Below are positions 46,050-54,656 of a stretch of 64,000 nt of DNA, piece by piece. The notes below the pieces were generated by a model. The model ran no database searches. It was not told where the DNA came from and saw only the letters and a program-made list of their open reading frames with translations. The stretch spans positions 124,001-188,000 of the forward strand of contig NZ_BOVP01000004.1 of NCBI RefSeq assembly GCF_018403745.1, written 5' to 3'. This DNA comes from Lactococcus formosensis (lineage in GTDB: Bacteria; Bacillota; Bacilli; Lactobacillales; Streptococcaceae). Every line of letters starts with the position of its first letter. Position 1 is the first letter of the stretch. The translations under genes were made by a program, and so were the position numbers.

Positions 46050-46781
46050 TTAAGCTGGTGTGTCTGTCAATGTCCAAGTGAGGCTTGTTTTATATTCCCC
46101 TTGAACTTTCTTTGTTTTACCGGGAACAGAGAGGGTCACACTTGATTGTCCTTCCTCTTCATCTGCACCAAAACGGTTCAACCATGTTCCGGTCCCTTGG
46201 TCTTCTTTGGCATCCAACACATCTGAAGCACTACCTGGAGTGAGAGCAATAGCTTGACTGGCTGTTGGCTCTATCCCTCCGTTTGGTGTCGACAAGGTCG
46301 CATTATCCAAGGTAAGGACAGCACCTGCTAATTCATTTGCGCCAGTTTTGAATTGCCCATCTTGAGTAACCGTTAAGTGCCAACCTGCATTAGAACCACG
46401 TTTATCTGTCACCTGAACAAAGTTTGGACGCTTAATGTTTTCACCCTCTGAATCAATAATCTCATCCAATTGGGCATAGTATGTCATATCTGTCCCTGTG
46501 GTCTTTTGTTCGCCAAAGCGGAGATTAGAGACATAGTCAATACTTAATGGACCGGCTGTGGGATTCTCATGGTCATCTGGATCTGTTGGTGTAATGGGTT
46601 TTTCTGGATCTGGATCCATGGGATCAATGGGGTTAACGCTAGAGTCATCTGTCACGTAAGAGATTGTTCCTACAGATTTCATTGAAGCGCCGTCTTCATC
46701 TGCCAAAACTGTCGATGCCCCGAAGGCAAAACTTGTTAAAAGTACTGTGGCCGCTAAAGTGCTGTATGCTGTTTTTTTCAT
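46050..46781 (-). CDS. WxL domain surface protein 1
   Basis: 243 residues: signal peptide (1-27, ending VLADE), a short Pro/Asp-rich spacer (PIDPMDPDPEKPITPTDPD), then a WxL domain filling the rest, from PLSIDYVSNLRFGEQK to the terminal SLTWTLTDTPA. WxL domains attach non-covalently to peptidoglycan. Close paralogue of the next WxL protein, pointing to tandem duplication. Confidence 0.94.
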   Translation of the reverse strand: MKKTAYSTLAATVLLTSFAFGASTVLADEDGASMKSVGTISYVTDDSSVNPIDPMDPDPEKPITPTDPDDHENPTAGPLSIDYVSNLRFGEQKTTGTDMTYYAQLDEIIDSEGENIKRPNFVQVTDKRGSNAGWHLTVTQDGQFKTGANELAGAVLTLDNATLSTPNGGIEPTASQAIALTPGSASDVLDAKEDQGTGTWLNRFGADEEEGQSSVTLSVPGKTKKVQGEYKTSLTWTLTDTPA

Positions 46782-46820
46782 CCTATTTTCCTTTTTTCTT
46801 TATTTTTTATTCTCTATGGC

Positions 46821-47540
46821 TTAGGCTGGTGTATCATTCAACAACCATGTCAGTTCAGTCGTGTATTTGCCGTCTTTTACTTTTTCAGAAGTCCCTGGGA
46901 CGCTCAATGAAATGCTTTGGTCGCCTTCCTGTCCTGTACCAAAGACATTCAACCACGTCCCCATACCTTCGTCAGTCTGCGCAGTCATTACATCTTGTGC
47001 TGACCCTGTTGGGATTAAAGTGACTGTTTCAGCGGGAGTTGGAGCTGCGGCCTGATTATCAGAAGTTGTAGCCACAGAGGCATTGGTCATTTTAATTTGT
47101 GCGCCCTTTAGTTCTTTAGAACCTGTTGTAAATTGGGCAGCTTGTTGGACTTGAAGTTTCCACCCTGCATTTGTCCCACGCTTATCCGTAACCTGTACCC
47201 AATGCGGACGTGCTTCTTTGCCATCTACAGTAGTGATGTTATCTGATAAAGCATAGTAAGTTTCATCTTTGGCAGAGATTTTTTGTTTATCAAAGTGGAA
47301 GTTTGAAGCATAGTCAATACTTAGTGGGCCACTTGTGCCTTCTCCTGGCTCTTCAGGATCTACTGTTTCATCTGGATCTGTTGGGTCTACAGGAGGCACT
47401 GTTTCTGTATCTTCAACAAAGGTTACATCCCCTGTTGTCGTTACTGATTTTTCTTCTGCCAGTGCTGGATTTGTAAGTGCTGCGAGAGCCCCTGTACCGA
47501 GTAATACTGCGCCTGCCATAAATAAGTGATTCATTTTCAT
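46821..47540 (-). CDS. WxL domain surface protein 2
   Basis: 239 residues: signal peptide (1-about 28, ending ALAEE), a Pro/Asp/Glu spacer (PPVDPTDPDETVDPEEPG), and a WxL domain beginning PLSIDYASNFHFDKQK and ending ELTWLLNDTPA. Start at 47540 is set by GGAG nine bases upstream; the frame continues five codons further. 39 bases before WxL protein 1 in the operon. Confidence 0.94.
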   Translation of the reverse strand: MKMNHLFMAGAVLLGTGALAALTNPALAEEKSVTTTGDVTFVEDTETVPPVDPTDPDETVDPEEPGEGTSGPLSIDYASNFHFDKQKISAKDETYYALSDNITTVDGKEARPHWVQVTDKRGTNAGWKLQVQQAAQFTTGSKELKGAQIKMTNASVATTSDNQAAAPTPAETVTLIPTGSAQDVMTAQTDEGMGTWLNVFGTGQEGDQSISLSVPGTSEKVKDGKYTTELTWLLNDTPA

Positions 47541-47554
47541 TGTTATCATCTCCA

Positions 47555-47926
47555 TTAATTTTTAATATTTTCTTTTTTTGTTTTATTTAGTCCACTCAAG
47601 AGTAGACTGGTGCTTAAAAGTGTTATACCGAGAAGTTGTCCGCTTTGACTCCCTGTCTCCCCAGTCTTAGGGAGCGTGCTCTTTCCTGTATAGACAGGGA
47701 AGGAAGTAGAGCCGCTTGGGATAAGTGGATCTTCCTTCACATAAACATCTTCGATAATGTCATCTGTAGGAATATACGTTTGATCAAATATAATTGAAGA
47801 TTGACTCGACATACTTCCGCCATCAGACGCATAAGCAATTTGATTATTGCCTATGCAATAAAGTGTTGTTACAAGTAGAGTAGTTAATACAACTAACGTT
47901 TTATATTTTATTTTCACTGAATTCAC
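47555..47926 (-). CDS. Small LPxTG surface protein of the WxL cluster
   Basis: 123 residues: signal peptide (1-about 33), short extracellular stretch and a sortase signal LPKTG near residue 84, hydrophobic segment and basic tail (NKTKKENIKN). Sortase A would join it to peptidoglycan. Small LPxTG proteins are a standard member of Csc-type WxL clusters. Twelve bases downstream of the large WxL gene. Confidence 0.9.
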   Translation of the reverse strand: MNSVKIKYKTLVVLTTLLVTTLYCIGNNQIAYASDGGSMSSQSSIIFDQTYIPTDDIIEDVYVKEDPLIPSGSTSFPVYTGKSTLPKTGETGSQSGQLLGITLLSTSLLLSGLNKTKKENIKN

Positions 47927-47938
47927 CTCCTCTCCACT

Positions 47939-50080
47939 TTAAGCTGGGGCATCAATTAGGTTCCAAGTGATATCTGCTGTATATTTTCCAACTTTAACAG
48001 TACCTGGTGCAACTTGAAGCAGAGGACCTTCATTTTGACCCCAAGAAACATCATAAAGTGTTTCTTTATCATTACTTTCTCCATCAAAGACATTCACTTC
48101 TGTCTCAGAATTAATCCATTGATCGGATTGGTTTTCCTTACGAAAGAGCAAAATATCATCTGGTAAAGTATTCCCTGAGCTATCTTTAAATCCTTCAGAA
48201 AGTCGAGCAGTCACACGCCAATTGGACTTTTTAAAACGGTCCTCTTCAACAATAATTTTCCAATTTGGATCTTTTCTCAAAATCGTCTCTGTGTGTGTGG
48301 ATATCTTAGATTCATTAAAACTTAATTCACTTGGAACACTAGAGAATCGAAGCACATTGTCTTTTACTGTGATAGTAGCTTTTGATTGAACCCCCTCATA
48401 GCTATAACTCACATCATACTTTCCTGGTTCATTTGTATTCACGTCACCTGTAACTTTGATATCTTTGAAGTCTACAGCATTTCCATCTTTATCGAGCGCA
48501 GAATCAAAGTTTTCCTCTGCTTTCCACTCATTACCTACATAGAGTGTTGAGTCATGTACATTTACAACAGTTTTATCTTTTTTATAGATATAAATGACTT
48601 CCTTAGGACTATCATCGAATTTGCCTGTCATATTTTGGGGGAGTTTTTCTTCGTCTAAATAATATCCTGGAATAGATATTTGATATTCAGGAGTCGCCGC
48701 ATCGTAACTGTCACCCCATTCTCCCTTTATTATTTGATCAGAAACGCCTACAATAGCATTGCCATTTTCATCAATATATCTAACGGTGACATTACCACCC
48801 GCTTTCTTCTTATAAACAAGAGTTAATTCTTTAGTATCAGAATCAATCGTTGCGGATGTCTCACCTTCTACATGATCGAACTTATAACCCTCTTTAGCGT
48901 TTATATACTTCGTTGCTTCAATTGTTGTACCAAATTTTTCATATACTACCGTGTCCTCGTTAAGAGGATTTCCTGAACTGTCAATATGGTGTATTATTAC
49001 ATCATGGTAGAGCGACATGGCATCTACTAAATCGTAACTCACCTGCGATGTGTTTGAGGGAGCTAAAACATTAGTTTTCCAAGTTAAATCTCCTGACTCA
49101 TCCTCAGGAGCTGTGTAAGAAAATTGAAGATTGGTTGACATGTATGGAGTCCAAAAACCTGTATTCGGTATTCTAACTGTAATTGTACGCTCTAATTCAT
49201 TACTGGTTATAGTATATTCTTCTGGATTTATTTCATATTTTTCATATGCTGAATTTAACCAAGTCGAACCACTATTAGTAAATACTCGATCCTGTTCTGC
49301 AATTAAAGAAAATTCTCCGATTGAAGAAAAATCTATACTGTCAGGTACCTGAATAGTATACGTTGAGTTTTTTACCGTCTTTTTATTTACTCCAGGGTAT
49401 GTATTAAGTAGAAGATAATAAGCCTTCCCTCCAGAATATATCTTTTGTTCTGCGCCAGTACCATTCATTGATCCACTTGCATTCCTAATATCCATTGTTT
49501 CATCATAAAAGCGTTGGTATATAGTCCGGGTAGAATTACCTCCCCCCACACTAGAATATGAAGAAATGGGTGGCACTTCTGGTTCACTTATTTCACTTTG
49601 TTCTGTAACTTCTTCATCATCTTTCGATTCTTGTATTATTACTGAACAAGGTAACGAAGTCACTGGCTCTCCATCCCGTACAGTACGTGCAGTAAAATCA
49701 TAGTGTCCTTCCTGTTCTGCTTCAAGTTGAAGTTCTACCTGTTTTTCTTCCCCCTCTACCCAGTCAATAACCACTTGTTTGCTTAATTCATCATATGTCA
49801 CACCGATATTGGGATTTGAATTTGAAGTATAAGTAATCCCTTCTGGAAGAGGAATTACTATTTTTGTATCCTCTGGATGCTCATCTTTTAGAGTCAACGT
49901 AATCAACTGTTCCTTACTTTCTCCTTGAAGTGTGAGGTCGGTGACTTGGGTATCTCCTGCCATAATTTTAGGAATAGCCAGTCCAAGAAAGCTGACACTT
50001 ACAACGAGAACCGTTAAGAAACCTAATAGTCGAATATGCCCTTTTCTTTCTCTAAACCTGTTTTTTAGTCTTTCTTTCAT
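47939..50080 (-). CDS. Large WxL adhesin-like protein with MucBP and Ig-like domains
   Basis: 713 residues: N-terminal signal/anchor (about 15-38), beta-rich region (about 45-150), a predicted adhesin-like domain (about 180-350), two MucBP repeats (about 358-425 and 428-505, each with an HIDSSGNPL- or YIDENGNAI-type start), an Ig-like domain (about 508-575) and a C-terminal WxL domain (about 580-713, ending DITWNLIDAPA). Probably binds a host or polymer ligand. Its start overlaps the signal peptidase gene by four bases (ATGA), indicating coupled synthesis with that peptidase. Confidence 0.92.
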   Translation of the reverse strand: MKERLKNRFRERKGHIRLLGFLTVLVVSVSFLGLAIPKIMAGDTQVTDLTLQGESKEQLITLTLKDEHPEDTKIVIPLPEGITYTSNSNPNIGVTYDELSKQVVIDWVEGEEKQVELQLEAEQEGHYDFTARTVRDGEPVTSLPCSVIIQESKDDEEVTEQSEISEPEVPPISSYSSVGGGNSTRTIYQRFYDETMDIRNASGSMNGTGAEQKIYSGGKAYYLLLNTYPGVNKKTVKNSTYTIQVPDSIDFSSIGEFSLIAEQDRVFTNSGSTWLNSAYEKYEINPEEYTITSNELERTITVRIPNTGFWTPYMSTNLQFSYTAPEDESGDLTWKTNVLAPSNTSQVSYDLVDAMSLYHDVIIHHIDSSGNPLNEDTVVYEKFGTTIEATKYINAKEGYKFDHVEGETSATIDSDTKELTLVYKKKAGGNVTVRYIDENGNAIVGVSDQIIKGEWGDSYDAATPEYQISIPGYYLDEEKLPQNMTGKFDDSPKEVIYIYKKDKTVVNVHDSTLYVGNEWKAEENFDSALDKDGNAVDFKDIKVTGDVNTNEPGKYDVSYSYEGVQSKATITVKDNVLRFSSVPSELSFNESKISTHTETILRKDPNWKIIVEEDRFKKSNWRVTARLSEGFKDSSGNTLPDDILLFRKENQSDQWINSETEVNVFDGESNDKETLYDVSWGQNEGPLLQVAPGTVKVGKYTADITWNLIDAPA

Positions 50081-51231
50081 TTCATTACTACCTTACCTTT
50101 GATCTCTCCCTGATCCACAAAACCATAATTTCGACTGTCTGTGGAATGTGAACGGTTATCTCCTAATACAAATAGCTTACCTTCAGGGACTGTTTCTCTT
50201 CCACATATTTCTTTCAATGTGAAATCTTCTGTCACTGAGCCCGTATAATCTGTCGAGAGTGGTTTATCATTCACATAAAGCTTACCTTGAGAAGCATATA
50301 TCGTATCTCCAGGCAAACCAATAATCCTCTTCACGAATTCTTTATCCCCCATTTGAGGGACATTAAACGCAAGAACATCTCCACGCTGTAATTGATCCGG
50401 TTGCTTTTCAATAACGATGACCTGTTCGTTTTTCAATGTGGGTTCCATGGAGTTCCCCTCTACGGTTCTTACACCATAAAATTGCCCGAGAACCAGAAGA
50501 CAAAGTCCGAAAAACATTAAAAGTCCAACGATAATACTTCCCTTTTTTAAACGCGAGCTTTTTTTATTCTTATTCTCATGTTTATTTTGTTTCTGATGTT
50601 TATTTTGATTTTTCTTCTTAAAAAAAGAGTTTTTCTGGACATGAGGGGCTTCTTTTTGAGCGCCTTGTTTTTTCACTTCCTCTTGAAGTTTTTTCAAGCG
50701 TATGAGAAGGGGATCTTCTGTGTCTTCTTTAAGATGAGAAGCTTCTTCTTTTTTCTCTTCCATTTCAAAAGTTGGAGAAATTTCAACAGGTGAGGCACCT
50801 TGCCAATTTTTTAACACCTCTTCGACTTTTTCACGAAAGGTCGGAATAAGATTGGCCGCATGCACCCCCATTTCTTCTAAGGCATCCGCCAAGATGCCAT
50901 CTTCTTCTTGCCGCTCATTTTGAAAAGCAATCGGAATGAATTCAATCTTATAGCTATTGGAAGGTGTCTTTATTATTTTTGTCCAAATGATTTGGGGGAA
51001 GGTTTTTTCAAGTGCTTCTAACAGCGATAGAACAGGACGTTCAGAAGAAAGCATTGCTTCTATCATGAAGTGATATTTCTTCTCTAAGAGGGAGTGATCT
51101 AAGTCTGAAAGTTGTTTGTCTTGCTTTTGGATCATTTGCATTAAGAACTGTGAAGGTCCAAAAGAGTCCAACATAAACAAACACGTGTCTTCTTGGTCAT
51201 CAATAATATTTCCTCTGTAAAGCTTGATCAT
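50077..51231 (-). CDS. Signal peptidase I with a long cytosolic N-terminal extension
   Basis: 384 residues, twice the usual 170-200. Residues 1-150 are a soluble region of no family I recognise, followed by a Glu/Lys/Asn/Gln-rich linker (about 155-229), one membrane helix (231-251) and a standard type I signal peptidase domain with S261 (GNSMEPTL), K301 (FVKRIIGLPGD) and GDNRSHSTDSRNYG. The N-terminal half must lie in the cytosol. Located between a coiled-coil gene and the large WxL gene, it is likely a dedicated peptidase for the WxL proteins. Confidence 0.9.
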   Translation of the reverse strand: MIKLYRGNIIDDQEDTCLFMLDSFGPSQFLMQMIQKQDKQLSDLDHSLLEKKYHFMIEAMLSSERPVLSLLEALEKTFPQIIWTKIIKTPSNSYKIEFIPIAFQNERQEEDGILADALEEMGVHAANLIPTFREKVEEVLKNWQGASPVEISPTFEMEEKKEEASHLKEDTEDPLLIRLKKLQEEVKKQGAQKEAPHVQKNSFFKKKNQNKHQKQNKHENKNKKSSRLKKGSIIVGLLMFFGLCLLVLGQFYGVRTVEGNSMEPTLKNEQVIVIEKQPDQLQRGDVLAFNVPQMGDKEFVKRIIGLPGDTIYASQGKLYVNDKPLSTDYTGSVTEDFTLKEICGRETVPEGKLFVLGDNRSHSTDSRNYGFVDQGEIKGKVVMK

Positions 51232-51269
51232 TTGTTCCTCACCTCCTTAACTCATTGATTATAAACGGC

Positions 51270-51743
51270 TTATTCTGGACTGTCCATGACTCTTTCTAGA
51301 CTTTCAATCCATTGATTCAAATCTTGATTGACTTTGATTCTATACTTCTCTATGTCTTCTCGTACCAATTGTCCTTCTTGCTTCAAGGCTGCCAGAGCTT
51401 CCTTCTTTTGACGTTCAACAAGAACCACTTCATCTTGAGCCTTTTTAACAATGTCATTGGCGACACGCTTTGCATCAAGCATGACTTCTACGAGATCTTT
51501 TTCCGAAAGACCCATTGGTGGTTGTTTTTCTAATTGCTGGAGCTGTGTTTCCTTTTGTTTTAACGTGTTGACATAGCGTCTTTCATTTTCTTCCAAGGTC
51601 GTATTTTTTAGACGCAGTTGATCATTCTCGTTTTTAAGAAATTCAAGTTTCTTTTTATTTTCTTCGACTTCTTGGATAATACTTGCCAGTTCTGCCTCGA
51701 AGCTATTTAAATCTGTTTGTTTTGCTTTATCATTAATTTCCAT
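51270..51743 (-). CDS. Coiled-coil protein of the WxL cluster
   Basis: 157 residues, almost all heptad-rich coiled coil (about 5-75 and 95-150) with no membrane segment or signal peptide, so cytosolic. The middle (LSEKDLVEVMLDAKRVANDIVKKAQDE) resembles the C-terminal part of DivIVA/GpsB-type proteins, but the DivIVA N-terminal membrane-binding motif is absent. Begins two bases after the actin-like gene and probably works with it. A DivIVA-like scaffold or filament adaptor is inferred. Confidence 0.82.
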   Translation of the reverse strand: MEINDKAKQTDLNSFEAELASIIQEVEENKKKLEFLKNENDQLRLKNTTLEENERRYVNTLKQKETQLQQLEKQPPMGLSEKDLVEVMLDAKRVANDIVKKAQDEVVLVERQKKEALAALKQEGQLVREDIEKYRIKVNQDLNQWIESLERVMDSPE

Positions 51744-51745
51744 TC

Positions 51746-52879
51746 TTAATCTCCATTTTCTACAATTTCAATTTCTTCTTCTGCGGGTAGGTTTACACTA
51801 TCCATCTTTTGCATATATGTTCCTAATTTATAATAACCGTTGACATTAGACATTTGTGGCTCGTCAATAAACTCAATGTCAATTTGACTTGAGAGCTCTT
51901 TCTGGAGTTCTTTCTGTAAAAGAAAGTCTGCTCCACCTCCGGTTTGAAAAATCACCGAAATATCCTCATTTTTTCTAAAATGTCTGCTATATAGATTTTT
52001 CACATGCTCTGTGGCTCTTCGCCTTTGTTCCATGAAAGCTGGAGTGAAATCACTTACTCGCTTAGAATTTCCTGGTTCATAAAGATACTCTTCAGCCTCA
52101 CTGCCTTCAATATATAAATTCTCTATCGTATAGACGGATAGTGCAGAGTTTATATCAACAGCGCGATGAAAGGCATCTACGCCTAGATCCTCTTGCCAAG
52201 CCAAACCACTCGCACCTAGGTCAAGTCGGTGAGCCACATCAATCAAGATACCTCCTCCACCAAAGTCAACTACCCCCACATTTTCTTGAGTTACTCTATT
52301 CTCTTGAAGGTTAAGGTCTTCATCAATTGCAAGATGACTTAAGGTTCCATAATATTGAGGAACAACAACAATACTATCAACGGTATATGTTATATCAAAC
52401 ACTTCATTACTTATCTCATCTTGGATTTTTACTTCATGTGTGCCACTGAGAAATTCGACTAAGCACTGTTTTATTTCTTCATTTTTTTCATCTAAAGTTG
52501 GAAGGCCTGTAACCAATTGAATATGTACATCTTCTTCTTCAAAGTCACTCACAGCAAGGGCAATTGCATATTCGAACATCACCTGAAACTCTACGCTTGA
52601 ATATCTGGACAAACCGTCTCCTATGGAAGAAATCCACTCAGTTTCATGACCCATCTCTGAGAGGTCAGGACCAAAATACATTTCCTTATGTTCGTTTAAT
52701 CTTGTAGAGAATATTTTTGGCTTCTTCCAATTAATATAACTCCCCAACAAAGACTTGCCTGCTTGTTCTCGTGGAAACATTGCATTGACAAAACAATAAC
52801 TATTTTTAGAGCTTTTTATTTTGATGAATTTATTCCCTAAATCGACAGCAATTGTTGTATCATATTGAACCTCTTCCAT
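51746..52879 (-). CDS. ParM/Alp-like actin ATPase of the WxL cluster
   Basis: 377 residues with the actin-fold ATPase motifs: phosphate-1 TIAVDLGNKFIKIK (9-22), phosphate-2 VGVVDFGGGGILID (201-214) and adenosine motif VIFQTGGGADF (309-319). Overall closest to the ParM/StbA family of plasmid-segregation filaments. First gene of the putative nine-gene WxL operon, two bases before the coiled-coil gene, with GGGGGAG upstream. No plasmid replication gene, partition repeats or ParR-like DNA-binding gene is nearby. A filament that organises secretion or surface display is an inference from context. Confidence 0.88.
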   Translation of the reverse strand: MEEVQYDTTIAVDLGNKFIKIKSSKNSYCFVNAMFPREQAGKSLLGSYINWKKPKIFSTRLNEHKEMYFGPDLSEMGHETEWISSIGDGLSRYSSVEFQVMFEYAIALAVSDFEEEDVHIQLVTGLPTLDEKNEEIKQCLVEFLSGTHEVKIQDEISNEVFDITYTVDSIVVVPQYYGTLSHLAIDEDLNLQENRVTQENVGVVDFGGGGILIDVAHRLDLGASGLAWQEDLGVDAFHRAVDINSALSVYTIENLYIEGSEAEEYLYEPGNSKRVSDFTPAFMEQRRRATEHVKNLYSRHFRKNEDISVIFQTGGGADFLLQKELQKELSSQIDIEFIDEPQMSNVNGYYKLGTYMQKMDSVNLPAEEEIEIVENGD

Positions 52880-52931
52880 TTCTCCCCCTTTTTATTACCA
52901 ACCACTTATACAAAATATAACTTTTTTAAAT

Positions 52932-53096
52932 AAAATTAGTGTTTTAATGAAAAATATGAAAACTAAAAAGTCATACTTGACGGGATCTTGTATATATAGT
53001 TTAACTTCATTTATGTTTTTTTTCAATACTAAATTTAACGAAAACCCTATAACAACGGCGTTTGTAAGGGGTGTCTTTCCGCAAAACACTAATTTT
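52932..53096. repeat. Perfect 14-bp inverted repeat upstream of the WxL operon
   Basis: AAAATTAGTGTTTT at 52932-52945 and its reverse complement AAAACACTAATTTT at 53083-53096 flank 137 bp in the region where the operon promoter must lie. Could be two sites for one regulator; function unknown. Confidence 0.6.
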
Positions 53097-53296
53097 TCTG
53101 ACTTTTCAGAATATAAAAAAATGGCTTTATTGCGGTGATTATAGCTATTCTGTTGACGATAAACGCCTATTACTTCTTTGAATAGGCAACTAAAATTTCT
53201 TTTTCGTGTACTCTAAAAGTACTTTTTTTAAATAAGTATTCGACTCGCTTATTTTTGTGAACGTGACTATGATAGAAATCATCATTGCAATAAAAA

Positions 53297-53322
53297 AAAC
53301 AAGCCCCCTTGGTTACTTGTTT
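53297..53322 (-). terminator. Probable terminator of the AraC-family gene
   Basis: Stem AAACAAG/CTTGTTT followed by eight T on the minus strand, about 225 bases beyond the AraC stop. Confidence 0.6.
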
Positions 53323-53546
53323 CTTTTGACATTGGTTATAATTCCTTATAATTAATTGTTTTTCAATCTCAATCTTCTTACATTTCAAGAATATCCTTAC
53401 TGTCATGTTCAAATACTTCTACTTTTATCAAACCTTTCTGTATCTAAAATCAGTTGGGCTTGTAGCTAACGATAGTCAGAATTTATTTTTATTTCAGATT
53501 ACTCATTCATAATTAAAGTGTGGAGAAAGTAAATAAATCTAATCGT

Positions 53547-54515
53547 TTATTCGTTTCTATCTCTGTTTCTAATATATTTCCTATAAGCTCCTGGTGTCAT
53601 ATTTACACGTTTCTTAAAAATATTAAAAAAGTAGGTCTTGTCAGAATAGCCAACTTCTTCAATAATTTGTTGCACAGTTAAATCTGTTTGTGATAAATAC
53701 TTTTTAGAATAATCAATGCGGTATTTTATTAGCCACTCTGAATAACTATAGCCCGTCTCTTTTTTTATTAATGCTGATAAATAATTGGGGTGAAAATGAA
53801 ATTTTTGCGAAACATTTTCTAAGCTAACTGTACGGATATTATTTTCTATAAAATTTAAAATTTCTTTAACTAGGACATTATTAGAGATGTCTGAGTCATG
53901 TAAACATAAGCAGCTATCTGTCATTTGACTCATCTCAACAATCAATAGAACAAATGCAGCTTTTGTTAACTTATTATTAAAATAGCACATCTTCACTACT
54001 TGTTTTAGCAAAGATAAAATATAAAAATGTACATCGTCCATAGTGCTAAACTGATAAATAAAATAATGGCTAGTATTTTCAGTATCTTGCGAAGTACTTT
54101 CTACAAAAAATCTATAAAGCATTGATTCTTCTATAAATTGATTGAGTAAGCCATTATTAAAATATTTTAATTTAAAATAAAATCCAGTAACTACCGTTTC
54201 TGAGGACAGTTCTTGATATTCAATTTTTGTATTTTTATTTGCTAAAATAAGCATTCCTTCGTTATATAAAAATTTTTTATTATCTAAATATACAGCGACA
54301 CTTCCCTTAAGTACATATATAATTCTTACATAAGGAGCTGTATATGTAAGCCTACTTGATGTATTTTGACAAACTAAAGCAGCGATTTCTCTTCTTTCGT
54401 CTTGATCAAAACTCTTTAGTTCATCAACCATTCCTACTTCACTTTTAATATAACAATCTAAAGTTTCTAAAAAACCCCAGAAATGTGTAAATTCCTCTCC
54501 AGATACCTTATACAT
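53547..54515 (-). CDS. AraC family transcriptional regulator
   Basis: 322 residues: N-terminal cupin-like sensing domain (about 20-150) and C-terminal double helix-turn-helix (about 215-318, with SLENVSQKFHFHPNYLSALIKKETGYSY and VQQIIEEVGYSDKTYFFNIFKK). Ligand unknown. It is divergent from the DMT transporter-proC genes, 141 bp away, and most likely controls them; the WxL operon on its other side is a second candidate. Confidence 0.92.
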   Translation of the reverse strand: MYKVSGEEFTHFWGFLETLDCYIKSEVGMVDELKSFDQDERREIAALVCQNTSSRLTYTAPYVRIIYVLKGSVAVYLDNKKFLYNEGMLILANKNTKIEYQELSSETVVTGFYFKLKYFNNGLLNQFIEESMLYRFFVESTSQDTENTSHYFIYQFSTMDDVHFYILSLLKQVVKMCYFNNKLTKAAFVLLIVEMSQMTDSCLCLHDSDISNNVLVKEILNFIENNIRTVSLENVSQKFHFHPNYLSALIKKETGYSYSEWLIKYRIDYSKKYLSQTDLTVQQIIEEVGYSDKTYFFNIFKKRVNMTPGAYRKYIRNRDRNE

Positions 54516-54656
54516 AATAAATCCCCTTAAATCTTAAAATAACCTACTGTTAAAAGTATATATGACAGATTTTAATTTTGCAAGCTATTTATTATAATAA
54601 ACATTGTATTTGTTTTTATTGTGAAAAAGTAAACAAGAGAAATTGGAGGATAGCTC

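Larger units (their letters stand above)
52880..53546. other. Long intergenic region between the WxL operon and the AraC gene
   Basis: 667 bp. Contains the 14-bp inverted repeat, a weak hairpin GCCTATT/AATAGGC at 53165-53187 and the AraC-gene terminator. No gene is convincing: an 80-codon minus-strand frame at 53170-53412 overlaps the terminator. Confidence 0.5.

Noticed and set aside
53165..53187. Hairpin GCCTATT/AATAGGC as a terminator
   Set aside because: No T-run follows on either strand; a better terminator lies at 53297-53322.
53170..53412. 80-codon minus-strand open frame upstream of the WxL operon
   Set aside because: It overlaps the probable AraC-gene terminator, has no recognisable motif or good ribosome site, and its composition looks like translated A/T-rich spacer.
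51746..53546. Plasmid partition locus (parM with centromere)
   Set aside because: No tandem repeats, no ParR-like DNA-binding gene and no replication gene are present; the coiled-coil neighbour has no visible DNA-binding domain. Kept only as an alternative origin of the genes.
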